This document shows, one piece after another, positions 19,256-22,219 of a stretch of DNA of 22,219 nucleotides. A program made the position numbers and the translations under genes. The notes below the pieces were generated by a model. It did not search any database. It was not told where the DNA came from and saw only the letters and a program-made list of their open reading frames with translations. The stretch's first letter is position 1; each line of letters starts with the position of its first letter. Origin of the DNA: Elysia marginata (taxonomy: Eukaryota > Mollusca > Gastropoda > Plakobranchidae); contig BMAT01009076.1 in the NCBI GenBank assembly GCA_019649035.1, forward strand, positions 227,818 to 250,036. Direction: 5' to 3'.

Positions 19256-19587
19256 ACGCTGGTGTTAAACATACGGGGTGAAAGGTATGTTAAGTTTCGG
19301 GTAACTGGCCTGGGCCTAGACCGTCTCGCCCCGTACCGTTCAACACACGTCGCTTTCTTATTAAGTCTCTTGCAGCCCTGGGTGTGATGATGCGCACAAA
19401 TGCACATCTGTTACAATCTGGGGACCACTTTGTTTCACACATAGTTTTAATTTTGAAATTTGTTTTGAATAAAATGTGTTACTTTTTGTCTCGTATAATC
19501 CTGTGTCTCGTTTCTGCTGTCTTTGATCCCAAATATTCGGACGTTTACGTGTGTATTGTTCTAGTTTATTATTTTTTGTCTTTAGAC

Positions 19588-19660
19588 CTAGGCCGCCGTA
19601 GTACGGTGGCCTAGCGATCCTTAGAAAGAGATCTCAAATCTTGAGGTTTATCAATGATAA
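19588..19660 (+). repeat. Near-palindrome overlapping a tRNA-like A box
   Basis: Bases 19588-19614 fold into a 13-bp stem with one G-T pair and a single-base centre; the outer arms are CTAGGCC and GGCCTAG. The right arm contains TGGCCTAGCG (19607-19616), which fits the Pol III A box. GAGGTTTATC further on could be a mutated B box. A degenerate SINE head is possible but weakly supported. Confidence 0.35.
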
Positions 19661-19768
19661 GTGATCACTCATGTTTTAATTGTGTTACATCCTCCGGTAA
19701 CTGTTCATTTTCTATTTTAAGTTCATTCACTACACCCTGTAAATTTTCAATGGCCTGAATAAGTTTGC

Positions 19769-19790
19769 TAGTAGTAATAGTAGTAGTAGT

Positions 19791-19831
<41 letters not shown>
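19769..19831 (+). repeat. Compound TAG/CAG trinucleotide microsatellite
   Basis: A TAG run (with one TAA) is followed by nine CAG units and then by about four more TAG units, giving a symmetric TAG-CAG-TAG array. The translated poly-Ala and poly-Thr ORFs on either strand are artefacts of the repeat. It lies just before the LINE fragment. Confidence 0.9.
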
Positions 19832-20670
19832 CGATGGATCTAAGTCCCGTTAGGACTTGTCTCGGATTGTACTTTGTATCCATTTCCACAATTCAAAGGC
19901 TTTATACCGAACCCTCTCTTTCTGAATGGCCAAGCTATTCATGTGAAAGAAGAAGCTAAATTTCTGGGCACCACATTCGATAACAAGCTGTCTTTTCAAA
20001 ATCATAATCTCTCTTTTGAAAATAAAATGTCAAAGGCTCTAAAATTACTGCGTGTTGTTGGCCACAAAGATTGGAGTGCAGGTAAAAAACACTCTCTTCA
20101 AACTTTATCGAGCATTAATTCGATCGAAAATGGACTATGGATCCATTGTATATGGATCTGCCAAAAATCACATTCTAAAATAGCTCGATCCAATTCATCA
20201 CCAAGGTCTACATTTAGCATTAAGTGCTTTTCGGACTTCCCCAGTAAAAAGCCTATACGCTGAATCGGGAAAATGTTCTCTTGCTCTCAGACGACACAAC
20301 GGTCAATGAACTACTATTTAAAATTAAGTCTCTTCTAAACAAACAGCTACATATACAATGCATTATCAAATGTCCAACTCAAAGTAAACACACATTTTGA
20401 ACAACTGTGGCAGACGGACTTGGATCCTGAAGGACAATAAATTTCATGAAATTAGACCAATTCTTAAAGAAAGACTCTCTTATGATGAAAGACTGATTAG
20501 AAAACAAGAGACTGTTGTGAGCAGACTCCGTATCGGCCATTCATGGATCACTCATGAATACCTTTTAAAAGGGGAACAACAACCCTATTGTACAGCTTGT
20601 TAATGTCCTCTTACTGTAAAACACATTTTAGTGGAATGCGCAGATTTTTTGCTAAGCAGACAAAAATATT

Positions 20671-20739
20671 ATAAGACAACTAATATGCACACACTATTCC
20701 GAGAGGTGAAAGCCTCTCAGATTTCGGATTATCTGAAAG
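20671..20739 (+). repeat. Direct repeat copy 1 (LINE C-terminal segment)
   Basis: This 69-bp segment recurs at 22113-22181 with three substitutions by my alignment. It contains GAGAGG/CCTCTC, a 6-bp stem with a six-base loop. Confidence 0.9.
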
Positions 20740-20908
20740 AGATTGGATTATATGGCAAAATCTGAAGCAATGTATTGAAAACTTTTAAAACTTGTAAATA
20801 GTATCTAAGATTTTTTAAACTAGATTTTAATGTATGAGATAGGTCGGCAAGATTAAAGTATCGTAAGCCCTGAGATCATCGTTAATGGTGGACTGGGCTT
20901 GTAAAAAT

Positions 20909-20925
20909 TTCAATCAATCAATCAG
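20909..20925 (+). repeat. (CAAT)n LINE tail
   Basis: Four CAAT units follow GTAAAAATTT at the 3' end of the LINE fragment. LINEs of the I/Nimb group often end in short microsatellites. It marks the insertion junction with the antisense element to its right. Confidence 0.7.
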
Positions 20926-22030
20926 CTCGTAAGGCTTATTGTCCTGAAGTCACCGCATTCCACTGCTCTTGGTTTTTTTGGCAGCGTTATAAAAACTGAT
21001 TGTAGGAGATCTTCAGGCAGGTGGCTACTGTCGTAGATGTGGTTGAAAATTTCTGTAAGTTTTACAATGCCGAAATCGCCTTAAGCTTTTTACATTTCTG
21101 TAGAAATATTGTCAAGGCCAGGTGCTTTACCGTTTTTCATTTTTCTAAGAGCATGTTCAACTTCTGTAGCAATTATTGGAGGGCCATCCAGATTTAAAAC
21201 ACTTGGTGGATTTTCAACCCTGTCATCCTCAAATAAACACCCTATGTATTCAGTCCATCTTTCTAGAACCTCTTTCTTATCAAATAAAAGTTTTCCCTCC
21301 TTGTTTTTATGCAGTTAGATGATTTGTTTGACTTTTTGTTACCTGTCAACTCCTTCACAATACCGTATTTCTCGCTCAGGTGTGTGGTGTTTTCGAGGTT
21401 TGCACACTTATCCTCATTCCATTTGTTTTTGGCCTCCTTGCATTTAGTTTTTACGTTTTTACACAGGGGCTTGTAAAATTCTCTGCCTTTGGCTTCTTTC
21501 CATTAGTTCTAAAATTTCATCAGTCAACCATGATGTTTTCTTGTTTCTTTTTTGCTTTGGCAGTGTTGTGCAGGCATATTGGATACTTTTTCTTAGTTTC
21601 CCCCATGATGTTTCAATATGGCTTTCATCATTGTTTTGTGCAATTTCTTCACAGCTTAATATCTCATACTTATTTTGTACGTTTATTGAAAAAAGCCTTT
21701 TGTTTACATCTGCTTTCAATAAATTGGCATAAAAAAGCGATTCTTTGGTTTTTGTAACTTCTTTAGTTTTATTTGAATTTTGGCCGCAACAGGCGCATGG
21801 TCTGATTCTATGTCTGCCCCTGGATATGTTTTGCACTGTTTTACTGAGTTCTTGAAACGTTGTTTGATCATAATGTAGTCGATTTGATTTCTCCTACAGT
21901 CCCCTGGTGACTTCCATGTGTAAGTTCTTCTAGGTGGGTGTTGAAAAAATGTGTTTATTATGCACAGGCCATATTCTGAGCAAAACTGTGTGAGCTTTAC
22001 TCCACGGTCAGATACAATTTTTAAATTTTT
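20926..22030 (-). pseudogene. RTE/craniofacial-development-protein-2-like LINE fragment: endonuclease end to RT start
   Basis: On the - strand the endonuclease C-terminal part shows SDRGVKLTQFCSEYGL, RTYTWKSPGDCRRNQIDYI and SDHAPVAAKI. The linker follows in another frame (SWGKLRKSIQ, RNKKTSWLTDEILELM). RT begins with GKLLFDKKEVLERWTEYI, EVEHALRKMKNGKAPGLDNI, FGIVKLTEIFNHIYD, ITLPKKP and CGDFRTISL, where it stops abruptly at the neighbouring + strand LINE tail. The catalytic RT Asp residues lie beyond and are missing. This motif order is that of the RTE-like LINEs often annotated as craniofacial development protein 2-like. Several stops and frame changes show decay. Confidence 0.85.
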
Positions 22031-22219
22031 ATGATTATTAGTATTTTACAGTGGAATATTCGTGGCCTCAGGGACAACTTTGAAGAACTTTCGAATTTGA
22101 CCAATAAGTTCAATAAGACAACTAATATGCACACACTATTCCGAGAGGTGAAAGCCTCTCAGGTTCCGGATAATCTGAAAGCAACGCGATCTATAGTAGG
22201 GGCCATACCATCCAAAACT
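22031..22219 (+). pseudogene. LINE ORF2 start fused in frame to a C-terminal segment, open at window edge
   Basis: From ATG 22031 a frame of 63 codons has no stop to the last base. It begins MIISILQWNIRGLRDNFEEL, the start of an APE-type LINE endonuclease. At 22113 it turns into a near copy of the C-terminal coding part of the left LINE (20671-20739), read in the same frame (KTTNMHTLFREVKASQ). After 22181 the two diverge. An intact ORF2 would carry roughly a thousand residues between these parts, so this is a large internal deletion or a recombinant. The window ends before its 3' limit. Confidence 0.6.
22113..22181 (+). repeat. Direct repeat copy 2
   Basis: It matches 20671-20739 in the same orientation except for three substitutions near the right end. 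Similarity begins abruptly at the left and ends abruptly after CTGAAAG. Confidence 0.9.

Larger units (their letters stand above)
19855..20925 (+). pseudogene. 5'-truncated LINE (Nimb/I-like) RT C-terminus to 3' tail
   Basis: The reading frame contains LNGQAI, KFLGTTFDNKLSF and KALKLLRVVGHKDW, the thumb-side end of LINE reverse transcriptases. A frame change near 20090 continues it with blocks around YRALIRSKMDYGSIVYGSA and FRTSPVKSLYAE. The distal part has WILKDNKFHEIRPILKERLS, SRLRIGHSWITHEYLLKGE and HILVECADF, ending LKEIGLYGKI and a stop at 20763-20765. The RLRIGH-T-HLLKGE-HILVEC order is a C-terminal signature of mollusc-rich LINEs. The 3' end is marked by a CAAT microsatellite tail (20909-20925). 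Catalytic RT residues lie upstream and are missing. Several frameshifts make it inactive. Confidence 0.82.

Noticed and set aside
19665..19959. Open frames with poly-Ala and poly-Thr/Val
   Set aside because: They are produced by the TAG/CAG microsatellite, not by a gene.
1..22219. CRISPR arrays, bacterial operons or rRNA genes
   Set aside because: No regularly spaced repeats, ribosome-binding-site-led gene clusters or rRNA-like sequence were seen.

Overview
The window looks like metazoan nuclear DNA that is AT-rich, full of introns and crowded with decayed transposable elements. The mix of RTE-like, Nimb/I-like and L1/Tx1-like LINEs, Ty3/Gypsy relics and tRNA-derived SINE-like heads suits a lophotrochozoan, most plausibly a mollusc. 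That placement is an inference; the sequence alone does not fix the species.

One conserved host gene is readable. On the + strand, five exons between 972 and 4335 encode the ortholog of GPATCH11 (CCDC75): a G-patch, a basic coiled-coil region, an acidic stretch and the C-terminal Cys-rich segment. All internal splice sites and phases agree. The first short coding exon with the start codon was not found and probably lies upstream of base 1. The bases before it hold a tRNA-like SINE head, an A/T-run hairpin and a short helicase-like ORF (440-661).

From 5.9 kb to 18.4 kb nearly everything recognisable reads on the - strand and is broken mobile DNA. In + coordinate order: a 2.5-kb LTR retrotransposon (5916-8447) with TG..CA ends, a GGAAG target duplication, primer-binding site, gag and protease, but no RT or integrase; an empty stretch; a decayed member of an unnamed invertebrate repeat-protein family (9822-11364); a pogo/Tigger-like DDE transposase pseudogene (11482-12973); a Ty3/Gypsy RT-RNase H relic (13242-14890); a 428-bp segment with 17-bp perfect terminal inverted repeats that carries Pol III-like A and B boxes (15320-15747); a LINE endonuclease relic (15880-17321); and a Ser/Thr/Lys-rich possible LINE ORF1 (17736-18400).

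From 18.4 to 19.6 kb I find no gene, but there are promoter-like motifs (CACGTG E-boxes beside ETS-like sites, and an 18-bp perfect palindrome). From 19.6 kb to the end come a symmetric TAG/CAG microsatellite, a + strand 5'-truncated LINE tail ending in (CAAT)n, an antisense RTE-like LINE fragment, and at the right edge a + strand open frame that joins a LINE endonuclease start in frame to a near copy of the first LINE's C-terminal coding segment.

The elements do not form a pathway. They are a layered insertion zone downstream of one housekeeping-type gene. The most unusual items are the inverted-repeat element with internal Pol III boxes and nested stem-loops, the chimeric LINE ORF at the right edge, and the interrupted gag of the LTR element.
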